Origin: an uncultured Christensenella sp.
Lineage (GTDB): Bacteria > Bacillota > Clostridia > Christensenellales > Borkfalkiaceae
Direction of reading: 5' to 3'
Assembly: GCA_910583855.1 (NCBI GenBank)
Contig: CAJTYL010000006.1
Coordinates: forward strand, 1 to 64,000
Length of the DNA stretch: 64,000 nucleotides
Of the stretch, positions 25,172 to 33,676 are shown in pieces (positions within the stretch are counted from its first letter, which is position 1; each line of letters opens with the position of its first letter). The notes below the pieces were generated by a model. The model was not told the origin of the DNA. It saw only the letters and a program-made list of their open reading frames with translations, and did not search any database. The position numbers and the translations under genes were made by a program.

Positions 25172-26006
25172 AGAAAAGTATATGCGCTTTCCCGAAGGCA
25201 AAGCGAAGGCGGCGACGTTCAGTTACGACGACGGCGTTAAGTCCGATTTGCGCCTTTTAAAAATTTTCGCCAAATACGGCGTCAAAGCCACGTTCAATTT
25301 AAACAGTCTTTTATTCGACTGCGAAAACTGGCACGGCAGAATGAACGAGAAGGAGACCTTCAACGCCTTTTCGGGCGGCGCGCACGAGATAGCTTTGCAC
25401 GGTGCGCGCCATATCTTTTTGAACAAAGTGCCCCTGCCCGAAGCTATAAACGAAGTAGTTCAAAACAGACTTTACCTCGAAAATAAGTTTGGGCGGATAG
25501 TCCGCGGAATGGCTTACGCATATAACGGCTATTCGGACGAAATAGTATCGGCATTAAAGTCCCTCGGCGTGACCTACGCCCGCACTACCGAGCCTTCGTA
25601 TTCTTTCGCAATTCCCGCAGACTGGCTCAGGTTAAAGCCTACCTGTCATCACGCAGACCCTCAGCTTGGCGAACTTTTAAATACGTTTTTAACTGCTTCC
25701 CCTGCGGATGACTTCAAACAGCGCGAGCCTTGGCTTCTCTATATCTGGGGTCACAGCTACGAGTTTGACGACAACGATAACTGGAACGTAATAGAAAACG
25801 TCTGCTCCAACCTCGCAAAGCGTAAGGACGAAATCTGGTTTGCGACGAACGGCGAAATTTACGACTACGTGCTGGCGTATAACAATCTCGTCTATTCGTT
25901 GGACGGGGAAATGGTTTTCAACCCCGCGCACTTTCCTGTATTTATAGAGATTAGGGGTAAGGTTTACGAAATCCCCGCGGGCAGTTCGGTTTTATTCGGA
26001 AAATAA
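25152..26006 (+). CDS. polysaccharide deacetylase (NodB-like) family protein
   Basis: 284 residues from ATG 25152 (MFRQMFEEKYMRFPEG), supported by AAAGGAG at 25138; an in-frame ATG at 25107 lies inside the MATE tail and is less likely. NodB motifs: TFSYDDG (metal Asp pair), the metal His pair in IALHGARH, and WGHSYEFDD near the C-terminus. No signal peptide. CE4-like enzymes remove acetyl groups from sugars; here the substrate may be acetylated pectin oligosaccharide, an inference from context. Confidence 0.85.
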   Translation: MFRQMFEEKYMRFPEGKAKAATFSYDDGVKSDLRLLKIFAKYGVKATFNLNSLLFDCENWHGRMNEKETFNAFSGGAHEIALHGARHIFLNKVPLPEAINEVVQNRLYLENKFGRIVRGMAYAYNGYSDEIVSALKSLGVTYARTTEPSYSFAIPADWLRLKPTCHHADPQLGELLNTFLTASPADDFKQREPWLLYIWGHSYEFDDNDNWNVIENVCSNLAKRKDEIWFATNGEIYDYVLAYNNLVYSLDGEMVFNPAHFPVFIEIRGKVYEIPAGSSVLFGK

Positions 26007-26044
26007 ACTTAAAAACGGGCTTGCAAAAGCCCGTTTTTAAGTTT
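26005..26044 (+). terminator. terminator after the deacetylase gene
   Basis: A 17-base stem (26005-26021 with 26028-26044) with A-rich left and T-rich right arms. Confidence 0.95.
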
Positions 26045-26076
26045 AAAATAGCAACGTACAGTATAATTAAGATAAA

Positions 26077-26267
26077 TAAACGGCGCTAACCCAAAATCAC
26101 ACTTTCGGGTTAGCGCACCCAATTTGCGGCTACGTCACCTCAGCGGAGGGAATGCACGCGATTATACGATTGCGTGCGCTTAGAAATCGCGTGCAGGGAG
26201 GCGAGAAGCCTCAAAAATTCACGAAAAAATTTATTCGCAGAATAGAATGAAATTTTTGTTAGGAGTG
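26077..26267 (+). repeat. family A structured repeat, copy 2, leading into kduD
   Basis: Full-length copy: GGCGCTAACCCAAAATCACACTTT with its inverted partner CGGGTTAGCGC, then CAATTTGCGGCT, CTCAGCGGAGGGAATGC, GCAGGGAGGCGAGAAGCCTC, TTCACGAAAAAATTT, CGCAGAATAGAATGAAATTTTTG and finally TAGGAG, which is the kduD ribosome binding site. In hairpin 1 both arms differ from other copies (CTAACCC/GGGTTAG instead of CAAGCAAAAA/TTTTTGCTTAG), which is compensatory change. Confidence 0.8.
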
Positions 26268-26271
26268 AAAG

Positions 26272-27024
26272 ATGATACTTGATAAATTTTCTTTAAAGGA
26301 TAAGGTTGCGATCGTAACGGGCAGCAACGCGGGATTAGGACAAGGTATTTGCAAAGCTTATACCGAAGCGGGCGCGTCTGTCGTCGGCGTATCCCGCCGT
26401 CCAAGCGACGAAACGGCTGCGCTCTGCGGCGAAAGCTTTTATAACATAATTGCTGATTTAAGCGATATAAGCGTAATACCGTCCGTTATTGAAAAATCGC
26501 TTGAAAGGTTTGGCAGAATCGATATACTCGTCAACAACGCGGGCGTTATAAAACGTCAGGACAGCATAGAGTTTTCCGAAGAGAATTGGGACGGCGTTTT
26601 AAACGTGAACTTAAAGACGGTTTTCTTCTTAACGCAAGCGGTCGCAAAGCAATTTTTAAAGCAGGGTGCGGGCGGCAAAATAATAAATATAACGTCTATG
26701 CTCTCCTATCAGGGCGGCGTAAGAGTTCCCTCTTACACGGCGTCCAAGTCGGCGGTAAGGGGTTTGACTATGACCCTTGCCAACGAGTGGGCGAAGTACG
26801 GTATAAACGTAAACTGCATTGCCCTCGGTTATATGGCGACAAATAATACCGAAGCTCTCCGTCAAGACGGAGAAAGAAGCGCGGACATCTTGGCGCGCAT
26901 CCCTGCGGGAAGATGGGGCACGCCAGAGGACTTGCAGGGCGCGGCGGTATTTCTTGCGTCGTCCGCTTCCGATTACGTAAACGGATTTGCCTTGGCGGTA
27001 GACGGCGGTTGGCTGGGTAGATAA
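26272..27024 (+). CDS. kduD: 2-dehydro-3-deoxy-D-gluconate 5-dehydrogenase
   Basis: 250 residues, the KduD length. Short-chain dehydrogenase: NAD(P) motif TGSNAGLGQG, NNAG, catalytic Ser in NITSMLSYQGG and YTASK (Tyr-x3-Lys). The C-terminal blocks NTEALRQDGERSADILARIP and FLASSASDYVNGFALAVDGGW are typical of KduD. Reduces 2,5-diketo-3-deoxygluconate (from KduI) to 2-keto-3-deoxygluconate in the cytosol. GTTAGGAG precedes the ATG. Confidence 0.93.
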   Translation: MILDKFSLKDKVAIVTGSNAGLGQGICKAYTEAGASVVGVSRRPSDETAALCGESFYNIIADLSDISVIPSVIEKSLERFGRIDILVNNAGVIKRQDSIEFSEENWDGVLNVNLKTVFFLTQAVAKQFLKQGAGGKIINITSMLSYQGGVRVPSYTASKSAVRGLTMTLANEWAKYGINVNCIALGYMATNNTEALRQDGERSADILARIPAGRWGTPEDLQGAAVFLASSASDYVNGFALAVDGGWLGR

Positions 27025-27040
27025 AACGAGTTATAATTTT

Positions 27041-27080
27041 GCGGGTTGTCGCTTTTATAGGGACAATCCGTTTATTTTTA
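27041..27080 (+). terminator. terminator after kduD
   Basis: GGGTTGTC (27043-27050) pairs with GACAATCC (27062-27069), then TTTATTTTTA. Confidence 0.7.
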
Positions 27081-27109
27081 ACATTATTTGAAAATTAGTT
27101 TCAATCTGT

Positions 27110-27138
27110 TTGTGTGTTTGCGCGATAAGCTATATAAT
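27110..27138 (+). promoter_or_regulatory. sigma-A promoter for the 27.2 kb lipoprotein gene
   Basis: TTGTGT (27110-27115), a 17-base spacer and TATAAT (27133-27138). Confidence 0.6.
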
Positions 27139-27212
27139 ATAATAAAGAAAGTAATAAGGGACGTTCGCAAGTCGTGTGCATGAGCGCGACGGTGCGGACT
27201 TGCGGGGGAAAT

Positions 27213-27707
27213 ATGAAGAAATCTATAATTCGTATTTTTGCGGCTATACTTGCAAGCGTGAGCGTGTTTGCGTTTGCCGCTTGCGATACCGAAGGCGGTC
27301 ATGGCGACGGCACGGACGTCGGTAACGGCGGCGTTATCGGCGGCACGGATAAGGACGACGGAAACGATAACGAAAATAACGGCGGCACGGTTAAACCGCC
27401 CGAACCCGTTATACCTACCGTCCCCGCCGGCTCGGTTAAAATTACGGAAGCCGCAGGCGATTTGGAGGCGGCGTACGTTATCTGGGATAAAGTAGACGGG
27501 GCAATGAGCTATAACGTATATTGCAAAGCCGACGGTGGCGAGTACGTCAAGCTTGACGCGCCTTTGGTGCGCGAATATAAAGATTATTGCCGTGCGGACG
27601 CGGTGGGACTGAAAGCGGGTAAATACGAGTTTAAAGTCGTGCCTACGGGCGGCGCGGAATATACCGAGGACGAAGGCAAAGCGGCGGCACGTTACCCGAT
27701 AACGTAA
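27213..27707 (+). CDS. lipoprotein with fibronectin-III-like domain, probably 3'-truncated by frameshift
   Basis: 164 residues from ATG 27213 (MKKSIIRIFAAIL), with GCGGGGGAA upstream. Signal peptide and lipobox FAAC, then a Gly/Asp/Asn-rich linker and one ~85-residue FnIII-like domain (VKITEAAGDLEAAYVIWDKVDGAMSYNVY). The frame stops at 27707, but similar coding sequence resumes immediately in other frames. The intact gene probably encoded a longer surface protein with carbohydrate- or cell-wall-related repeats. Confidence 0.6.
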   Translation: MKKSIIRIFAAILASVSVFAFAACDTEGGHGDGTDVGNGGVIGGTDKDDGNDNENNGGTVKPPEPVIPTVPAGSVKITEAAGDLEAAYVIWDKVDGAMSYNVYCKADGGEYVKLDAPLVREYKDYCRADAVGLKAGKYEFKVVPTGGAEYTEDEGKAAARYPIT

Positions 27708-28011
27708 ACAAAATAGAATTCATATCGGAAAACGACGGCAAATATCCTGCCGGCATAACCGTCAACGGCAACTACGACAGTAAAACAGGCTACCTTAAAA
27801 TGGAGTCGTCTACTTCGGTTACGGTAAAGGTAGAAAAGGAAACACTATTACCGTGCATACGAACGGGGCTTCGGCTAAAAGAATTAAATTAAACGGAACA
27901 AACACGACGCTTGACGGCAACGGAGAGTGCAGTATAACAATCGCTGCGGGCGGAACGCTCACCATAGAAAAAGGAGACCAGATGCAGTTGATGTATATTC
28001 TTTTAAGTTAA
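27708..28011 (+). pseudogene. out-of-frame continuation of the 27.2 kb lipoprotein gene
   Basis: Right after the stop, a shifted frame reads VNKIEFISENDGKYPAGITV and continues to ~27835; from there a third frame reads KGNTITVHTNGASAKRIKLN through TIEKGDQMQLMYILLS to the stop at 28009-28011. The beta-strand-like, Thr/Gly-rich character continues across both shifts, pointing to two frameshifts in one former gene. A strong terminator follows just where the full gene would end. Confidence 0.55.
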
Positions 28012-28012
28012 A

Positions 28013-28060
28013 CAAAACACAGCCGTACGCAGGTGGGAACCTGCGTACGGCTGTGTTTTT
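28013..28060 (+). terminator. strong terminator before kdgA
   Basis: A stem of about 15-18 bases with CAGCCGTACGCAGGT and ACCTGCGTACGGCTG arms around GGGA, then TTTTT. Confidence 0.95.
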
Positions 28061-28177
28061 GAATGGTTGCTATATCCGAAAAATATATAGATATATCCGT
28101 TTTATGTATAGAATTCATATGTTACGGTGTTATAATTAATCTGTATAATAAAGAATTTTAAGGGAGGGTGTTTTCCT

Positions 28178-29161
28178 ATGACGGTTAGGGATAAAATCAA
28201 CGCGCTTGTGGACGAGCTTGAAAACGTAGGCATAGTTCCCGTTATTAAATTAGATAACGTGAACGACGCCGAAAATCTGGCAAAGGCTCTACGCGACGGC
28301 GGCGTAAACTGTGCAGAGGTTACTTTCCGCGCAAAGGGCGCGGACGAAGTTATCCGCAGAATGACTAAGGCTTATCCCGATATGCTCGTAGGCGCGGGTA
28401 CGGTTTTAACCTGCGAACAGGCGGACGCGGCAATTAAAGCGGGCGCAAAATTTTTGGTTGCGCCGGGGCTTAATCCCAAGGTGGTAAAACACGTTCTCGA
28501 TAAGGGTGTGCCCTTTGCTCCCGGTCTTTCTTCGGCAAGCGAGATAGAACAGGCAATGGAGATTGGTCTTGACTTCGCCAAATTTTTCCCTGCGGAGCAG
28601 GCGGGCGGGCTTGCCTACATAAAGGCGATTTCCGCGCCCTATTCTTCTATGCGCTTTATGCCCACGGGCGGCGTTACGGCGGATAACCTCAATACCTATC
28701 TCGCCTATAAAAAAGTGGTTTGCTGCGGTGGTAGCTGGATAGTTCCCGCCGCTCTCGTGAACGCAGGCGACTGGGCGGGCATTACCAAGCTCTGCCGCGA
28801 AGCGATCGATAAAATGCTCGGATTTACTATGGTTCACGTCGGGCTCAACTGTCAAAGTCCCGAGGAGGCGGAAACGGTTGCGGACGAATTTAACGACGCT
28901 TTCGGCTTTGCCAAAAAAGTGGGCAACAGCTCGGTATTCGCGTCAACCTATATGGAGATGATGAAAAAGCCTTTCAAGGGGACGCACGGTCACATTGCAA
29001 TCGCGACCAATTCAGTAAAGCGTGCCCTCTATCAGCTTAAGCTCCGCGGTTACGACGTCGACGAAACGTCTATAAAGTACAATGCGGACGGCGTTATGAA
29101 CGTGGCGTATTTAAAGCGTGAATTCGGCGGCTTCGCCGTGCATCTCGTTCTTAAAAAATAA
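28178..29161 (+). CDS. kdgA: KHG/KDPG aldolase with fused C-terminal VOC-like domain
   Basis: 327 residues. Residues 1-215 are a class I aldolase cleaving 2-keto-3-deoxy-6-phosphogluconate to pyruvate and glyceraldehyde-3-phosphate: general-base Glu47 (CAEVTFR), VGAGTVLT, Schiff-base Lys135 (FAKFFPAEQAGG) and PTGGV. Residues ~218-327 (TMVHVGLNCQSPEEAE ... GHIAIATNSVKRALYQLK ... GFAVHLVLKK) are an extra glyoxalase/VOC-like half. Normal KdgA is ~210 residues. AAGGGAGGG precedes the ATG. It is the last step of the pathway. Confidence 0.92.
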   Translation: MTVRDKINALVDELENVGIVPVIKLDNVNDAENLAKALRDGGVNCAEVTFRAKGADEVIRRMTKAYPDMLVGAGTVLTCEQADAAIKAGAKFLVAPGLNPKVVKHVLDKGVPFAPGLSSASEIEQAMEIGLDFAKFFPAEQAGGLAYIKAISAPYSSMRFMPTGGVTADNLNTYLAYKKVVCCGGSWIVPAALVNAGDWAGITKLCREAIDKMLGFTMVHVGLNCQSPEEAETVADEFNDAFGFAKKVGNSSVFASTYMEMMKKPFKGTHGHIAIATNSVKRALYQLKLRGYDVDETSIKYNADGVMNVAYLKREFGGFAVHLVLKK

Positions 29162-29277
29162 CCTCTTGTCTTGCTTGCATCTATCCGCCAGGGCAAACCG
29201 AGTGTCATTCCAAGCTTAGCGAAGAATCTCAACGCTTAAACAAAAATAAAAATAATATTTTTTCAGGAGAAAAATTT

Positions 29278-30309
29278 ATGAAAAAGATAGTTACGATGGG
29301 CGAAATTATGCTTCGTCTTTCCACCCCCAACAACGAAAAGTTTATTCAGGCTGACGAGTTTGATATTAACTACGGCGGCGGCGAAGCCAACGTTGCGGTA
29401 TCCTGTGCAAACTACGGTCACAAAGCCGAATTTGTAACCGCCGTTCCCGATAACGAAATCGGCGAGTGTGCAGTCGCTTCTTTGAGGAAGTATGGCGTTG
29501 AAACCTGCCATATTGCAAGATGCGGCGAACGTCTCGGCATATACTATCTTGAAACGGGCGCGTCTATAAGACCCTCCAAAGTCGTCTACGACAGGACTCA
29601 TTCCTCAATCTCCACCGCAACCGCAAAGGATTTTGATTTTGACGCAATTTTCAAGGGTGCGGACTGGTTCCACTTCACGGGTATAACCCCCGCCGTATCG
29701 GACAGCGCGGCAACTCTCACCGAAGAAGCTTTAAAGGCGGCTAAAAAGCACGGCGTAACCGTTTCCTGCGACTTGAATTTCCGCAAGAAGTTATGGTCGA
29801 GCGAGAAGGCTAAAAAGGTTATGACAAATCTTATGAAGTACGTCGACGTGTGCATCGGCAACGAAGAGGACGCGGCGCTCGTTCTCGGCTATAAGCCGGG
29901 CGCGACCGACGTCACCAAAGGCGATTTGGAGCTTGCGGGTTATCAGGACATTTTTGAAAGAATGTGCAAGGACTTAGGCTTTAAATACGCAATCTCTTCC
30001 CTCCGCGTAAGCCGCTCCGCATCGGATAACGGCTGGTCGGCTTGCATTTACAGCGCGGAAAAGAAAGAGTTCTATCATTCAAAATCTTATTCTCTGCATC
30101 CCATCGTTGACCGCGTAGGCGGCGGCGACAGCTTTGCGGGCGGCGTAATTACAGGCTTTTTGGACGGCAAGGACTTCAAGTCCGCGCTTGAATTCGGCGT
30201 TGCGGCTTCCGCGTTGAAGCACACCATCCCCGGCGACTTCAACCTCGTTTCCAGAAAGGAAGTGGAAGCTCTTGCAGGCGGAGACGGCAGCGGCAGAGTA
30301 CAGAGATAA
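29278..30309 (+). CDS. kdgK: 2-dehydro-3-deoxygluconokinase (PfkB family)
   Basis: 343 residues. PfkB sugar kinase with MGEIMLRLSTP at the N-terminus, substrate glycines NYGGGEANVAV, and the catalytic/anion-hole block DRVGGGDSFAGGVITG (base Asp in GGDS). Phosphorylates 2-keto-3-deoxygluconate at O6 using ATP. Upstream spacing from kdgA is ~115 bases including a family C fragment; CAGGAG precedes the ATG. The stop abuts the next start with no gap. Confidence 0.93.
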   Translation: MKKIVTMGEIMLRLSTPNNEKFIQADEFDINYGGGEANVAVSCANYGHKAEFVTAVPDNEIGECAVASLRKYGVETCHIARCGERLGIYYLETGASIRPSKVVYDRTHSSISTATAKDFDFDAIFKGADWFHFTGITPAVSDSAATLTEEALKAAKKHGVTVSCDLNFRKKLWSSEKAKKVMTNLMKYVDVCIGNEEDAALVLGYKPGATDVTKGDLELAGYQDIFERMCKDLGFKYAISSLRVSRSASDNGWSACIYSAEKKEFYHSKSYSLHPIVDRVGGGDSFAGGVITGFLDGKDFKSALEFGVAASALKHTIPGDFNLVSRKEVEALAGGDGSGRVQR

Positions 30310-30522
30310 ATGAAAGAAATCGCGGTAGAGAAATGCCCGTATTGCGGCGGTGAAGAACTTAAAGAATGCCGCGTGGAAAGCTACGGCGGCGTTTACCTTA
30401 GCGGCGGGGGTATGAGAGGTGCTGCGCTTTACGCGCTTATATGCCGTGATTGCGGACGCGTAGAAAGCTTTTACTGCAAAGACCCCGAAAAACTGTATCC
30501 CAAAAAGGAACGCAGAAAGTAG
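30310..30522 (+). CDS. small zinc-ribbon protein
   Basis: 70 residues with CPYCGG and CRDCG, a four-Cys zinc ribbon of the type seen in small clostridial proteins; a Gly-rich loop lies between the knuckles and the C-terminus is basic (KKERRK). It starts on the base after the kdgK stop, so it is co-translated with it. Position inside the uronate operon may be incidental; function unknown. Confidence 0.75.
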   Translation: MKEIAVEKCPYCGGEELKECRVESYGGVYLSGGGMRGAALYALICRDCGRVESFYCKDPEKLYPKKERRK

Positions 30523-30536
30523 TTTGGAGAAATGAG

Positions 30537-31373
30537 ATGAAAATCGCTTTCCGCACGCACGACCTCGGGGTCAAAGGACTTGACAATGCAATAGAAAAGG
30601 CAAGGGCTTGCGGCATTTCCGCGGTTCAGCTCGTCGCGTACAAGTTTATGGACGAAATAAAGTACGCGCCGAATGCTTTAAACGAAACTAATTCCGCGGC
30701 GATAGGCAACGCGCTTAAAGCCGCAGGAATAGCAGTTCCTCTTATAGGCGCGTATTTCAACCCCGTCCATTCCGATAAAGAAAAAGTTGCGCGGTGTAAA
30801 GCCGTTTTCAAGGACTATTTAAAATATTCCGGTAACTTAGGCTGTAATATCGTCGGTTCGGAAACAGGGTCGTTCAACGACGACAAATGGACGTATAACC
30901 CGCTTAACAGAACCGAAGAAGCTCTTCAAGCCGTCGTTGAAACGTTTAAAGAGCTTGCCGCCTACGCAAAGGAAGTCGGCGCGTTCGTAGGAATGGAAGG
31001 CGCGGCGGGGCACGTTTGCTGGAACGTTGCGACCTTAAAGCGCGCAATAGACGAAATAAATGCGGACAACATCAAAGTTATTTTCGATATATACAACTAC
31101 CTCGACGCGTCCAACTATTCGAACTATCTTGAAATTTTGGACGAAGGACTAAGAACCTTTGACAACATCGTTGTTTTCCATATAAAGGACTGCGTGTTCG
31201 AGGACGGCAAATTAAAGCAAGTTCCCCCCGGAAAAGGTATGTTCGACTTTGACAAAATTTTAAGTAAAATCAAAGCGTACGACGAAAACGCCTACCTCGT
31301 TTTGGAAGGCACCACGGGCGACGATATTATCCCTTGCATAGAATTTATAAAAAATAAATGGAGTAATCTATAA
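30537..31373 (+). CDS. sugar phosphate isomerase/epimerase family TIM barrel protein
   Basis: 278 residues from ATG 30537 (MKIAFRTHDLGVKGL), with TTGGAG upstream; longer starts run back into the zinc-ribbon gene. Xylose-isomerase-like TIM barrel with the metal ligands expected at FVGMEGAAGHVCWN (Glu), IFDIYNYLD (Asp), VVFHIKDC (His, Asp) and LEGTTGDD (Glu near the end). The family covers hexose epimerases and 3-keto sugar enzymes; the substrate here is probably a uronate-derived keto-sugar. It overlaps kduI by 1 bp (TAATG). Confidence 0.85.
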   Translation: MKIAFRTHDLGVKGLDNAIEKARACGISAVQLVAYKFMDEIKYAPNALNETNSAAIGNALKAAGIAVPLIGAYFNPVHSDKEKVARCKAVFKDYLKYSGNLGCNIVGSETGSFNDDKWTYNPLNRTEEALQAVVETFKELAAYAKEVGAFVGMEGAAGHVCWNVATLKRAIDEINADNIKVIFDIYNYLDASNYSNYLEILDEGLRTFDNIVVFHIKDCVFEDGKLKQVPPGKGMFDFDKILSKIKAYDENAYLVLEGTTGDDIIPCIEFIKNKWSNL

Positions 31374-32242
31374 TGAAATTTGACATAAGGTACGCAAACC
31401 ACCCCGACGATTCCAAAAAGTACGACACTACGGAGCTTCGGGACAAATACTTAATCGAAAAGCTTTTTGAAGCGGACGATATTCTTTTGACCTATTCCCA
31501 TCAGGACAGAATAATAGCGGGCGGCGCAATGCCCGTTAAAAAGACGCTGTCTTTGGGCACTTTTAAAGAGCTTGCAACCAACTATTTTTTGGAACGTCGC
31601 GAAATGGGCGTTATCAACGTGGGCGGCGCGGGCGTAATCACGCTTGACGGCAAAAAGTACGATATCGGTTTTAAGGAGGGTATATATATCGGAATGGGCA
31701 CAAAGCAAGTCGAATTCTCTTCCAAAAACGAGAAACAGCCTGCCAAATTCTATATCAATTCCAGCCCCGCCCACAAGACCTATCCCACGGTTAAAATCGT
31801 TAAACCCGTGGAAGGCGTCCCCGCACCCGAGGGAGTAAAGTACTGCGTACAGCGCCACCTCGGCACGCTTGAAGGGATAAACAAGCGCACCATCAACCAA
31901 TTCATTATCGGCGACGTGTGCGAAAGCTGTCAGCTTGCAATGGGTATGACGGAGCTTGCGGAGGGCAGCGCTTGGAACACTCTTCCCAGCCACACCCACG
32001 AAAGGCGTATGGAAGTATATATGTACTTCGAAGTTCCTGCCGATCAAGCTGTAATCCATCTTATGGGCAAGCCCGACGAAACCCGCCATATAATTATGCA
32101 TAACGAGCAGGCGGTTATCTCTCCCAGTTGGTCCATTCACAGCGGCGTGGGCACGCATAATTACACCTTTATTTGGGGTATGTGCGGGGAGAATCAGGCG
32201 TATGACGATATGGACAATATTGCCACGCCCGACCTCAGATAA
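31373..32242 (+). CDS. kduI: 5-dehydro-4-deoxy-D-glucuronate isomerase
   Basis: 289 residues, slightly longer than E. coli KduI (278). Cupin-fold isomerase converting 4-deoxy-L-threo-5-hexosulose uronate to 2,5-diketo-3-deoxygluconate. The family blocks are clear: RYANHPDDSKKYDTTELR, YSHQDRIIAGG, LGTLEGINKRTINQFI, the zinc-site segment LPSHTHERRMEVYMYFE, and WSIHSGVGTHNYTFIWGMCGENQ at the end. Acts directly before KduD on unsaturated uronate released by GH105 or lyases. Confidence 0.96.
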   Translation: MKFDIRYANHPDDSKKYDTTELRDKYLIEKLFEADDILLTYSHQDRIIAGGAMPVKKTLSLGTFKELATNYFLERREMGVINVGGAGVITLDGKKYDIGFKEGIYIGMGTKQVEFSSKNEKQPAKFYINSSPAHKTYPTVKIVKPVEGVPAPEGVKYCVQRHLGTLEGINKRTINQFIIGDVCESCQLAMGMTELAEGSAWNTLPSHTHERRMEVYMYFEVPADQAVIHLMGKPDETRHIIMHNEQAVISPSWSIHSGVGTHNYTFIWGMCGENQAYDDMDNIATPDLR

Positions 32243-32348
32243 AAACGCAAATAAGCTACGCGATATTGCGTTTTATGGCAGATATTTAAAGATAACTTAC
32301 TGCGCAAGCAAAGAAAATTTGTGAATAAAAATAGGGGAAAAGTATATT

Positions 32349-33464
32349 ATGGCACAGCTTTTATTTAAAGACGTAAACAAAGTATATCCTAACGGATATC
32401 ACGCCGTGCACGATTTCAATATGGAAATCAAGGACGGAGAATTTATCTGCCTTGTCGGCGATTCGGGCTGCGGCAAGTCCACGACCCTCAGAATGATAGC
32501 GGGGCTTGAAGAAATAACTTCGGGCGAGTTCTACATCGACGGCGTGCTTGCAAACCAGATGTCGTCAAGGGAAAGGGGGATTGCAATGGTCTTTCAGTCC
32601 TACGCGCTTTACCCTCATCTCACCGTGTACGAAAATCTCGGCTTCGGGCTTACGCTTGAAGGCATCGACGCGGACGTTATAGACGAAAAGGTAAAAAAGA
32701 CCGCGCAGATTTTAGGTCTTACGGATTATCTTGAAAGATTTCCACGCAACCTGTCTGGCGGACAGTGCCAACGCGTTGCGGTCGGGCGCGCGCTCATAAG
32801 AAAGGTTAACATCTTCCTTATGGACGAACCGCTTTCAAACCTCGACGCAAAGCAACGCGTTACCATGCGTTCGGAAATCAAGCAGATTCACCGCTCCGTC
32901 GGCGCAACCACTATCTACGTTACCCACGACCAGACCGAAGCTATGACTATGTCGGACAGAATAGTCGTTATGAAGTCGGGCGGTTACGTTCAGCAGATAG
33001 GCACCCCTTACGAGCTGTATTTCTATCCCCGCAACCTCTTCGTTGCAGGGTTCATCGGCGAGCCTCCCATGAACTTTATCAAGAGCGTCGTTTCGGGCGG
33101 TAAGATTAAAGCAGGCGAGTTGGAGATTGACTTGACCCCCGTAGTTAAAGACGTAAAGGCGCTTGAAGGCAAAGAGGTAGTGTTTGCATTCAGACCCGAA
33201 GCTATTAAGCTTTCGGCGCCCGCAAAGGGCGCAAAATCGGAGGGCGGATACGAACTTGAATCCGTCGTTGACTTAACCGAGCTTTTGGGCGATATGACCA
33301 ACGTATACGCAAACGTAGGCAACGTAAACGTAATATTAAAAGTCAACCCTCACTATACTCCCGAAATCGGCGCGAACTTCAAATTCTTCGTTCCCTATTC
33401 GGCGGCTTACGTATTCGATTGCGAGACCGAACTGGCAGTTGAAAGCGACTTAAAAAGACATTAA
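32349..33464 (+). CDS. ABC transporter ATP-binding protein, MsmK/UgpC type (first of two)
   Basis: 371 residues. Walker A GDSGCGKST, Q-loop FQSYALYPH, signature LSGGQCQRVAVGRA, Walker B NIFLMDEPLS, H-loop YVTHDQTEAMTM; the C-terminal ~110 residues are the TOBE/OB regulatory domain (VFAFRPEAIKL). Such ATPases energise carbohydrate importers and can serve several permeases. Its permeases are not adjacent; the nearest are at 42-44 kb. Upstream 32296-32340 is a decayed family A fragment. Confidence 0.93.
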   Translation: MAQLLFKDVNKVYPNGYHAVHDFNMEIKDGEFICLVGDSGCGKSTTLRMIAGLEEITSGEFYIDGVLANQMSSRERGIAMVFQSYALYPHLTVYENLGFGLTLEGIDADVIDEKVKKTAQILGLTDYLERFPRNLSGGQCQRVAVGRALIRKVNIFLMDEPLSNLDAKQRVTMRSEIKQIHRSVGATTIYVTHDQTEAMTMSDRIVVMKSGGYVQQIGTPYELYFYPRNLFVAGFIGEPPMNFIKSVVSGGKIKAGELEIDLTPVVKDVKALEGKEVVFAFRPEAIKLSAPAKGAKSEGGYELESVVDLTELLGDMTNVYANVGNVNVILKVNPHYTPEIGANFKFFVPYSAAYVFDCETELAVESDLKRH

Positions 33465-33473
33465 AATAAAAAA

Positions 33474-33666
33474 ACGGCTAAAACAAAAATCACACTTTTT
33501 GTTTCCGCACCCAACATTTGCGCATACCTGCGGCTTTGCACAATATCATCTGAAATTTTTATAATGAGGTGTGCAAAGCGTCGTTAAAGCTCGCGCACAG
33601 AGGGGCGGAAGCCCGTAAAAATCACGAAATATTTTACGGCAGAATAGCGTGAAATATTTGCGAGGG
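33474..33666 (+). repeat. family A structured repeat, copy 3, leading into uxaB
   Basis: Hairpin 1 is AAACAAAAATCACACTTTTTGTTT; then a ~45-base insert shared with the 56262 copy (GCACAATAT...AATGAGGTGTGCAAAGCGTCG); hairpin 2 is GGGGCGGAAGCCCGT; closing TCACGAAATATTTTACGGCAGAATAGCGTGAAATATTTG, then GGAAGGAG before the uxaB ATG. Confidence 0.8.
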
Positions 33667-33676
33667 AAGGAGTATT

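Noticed and set aside
31451..32158. Long open frame opposite kduI
   Set aside because: Shadow of a codon-biased gene; no ribosome binding site or recognisable motif.
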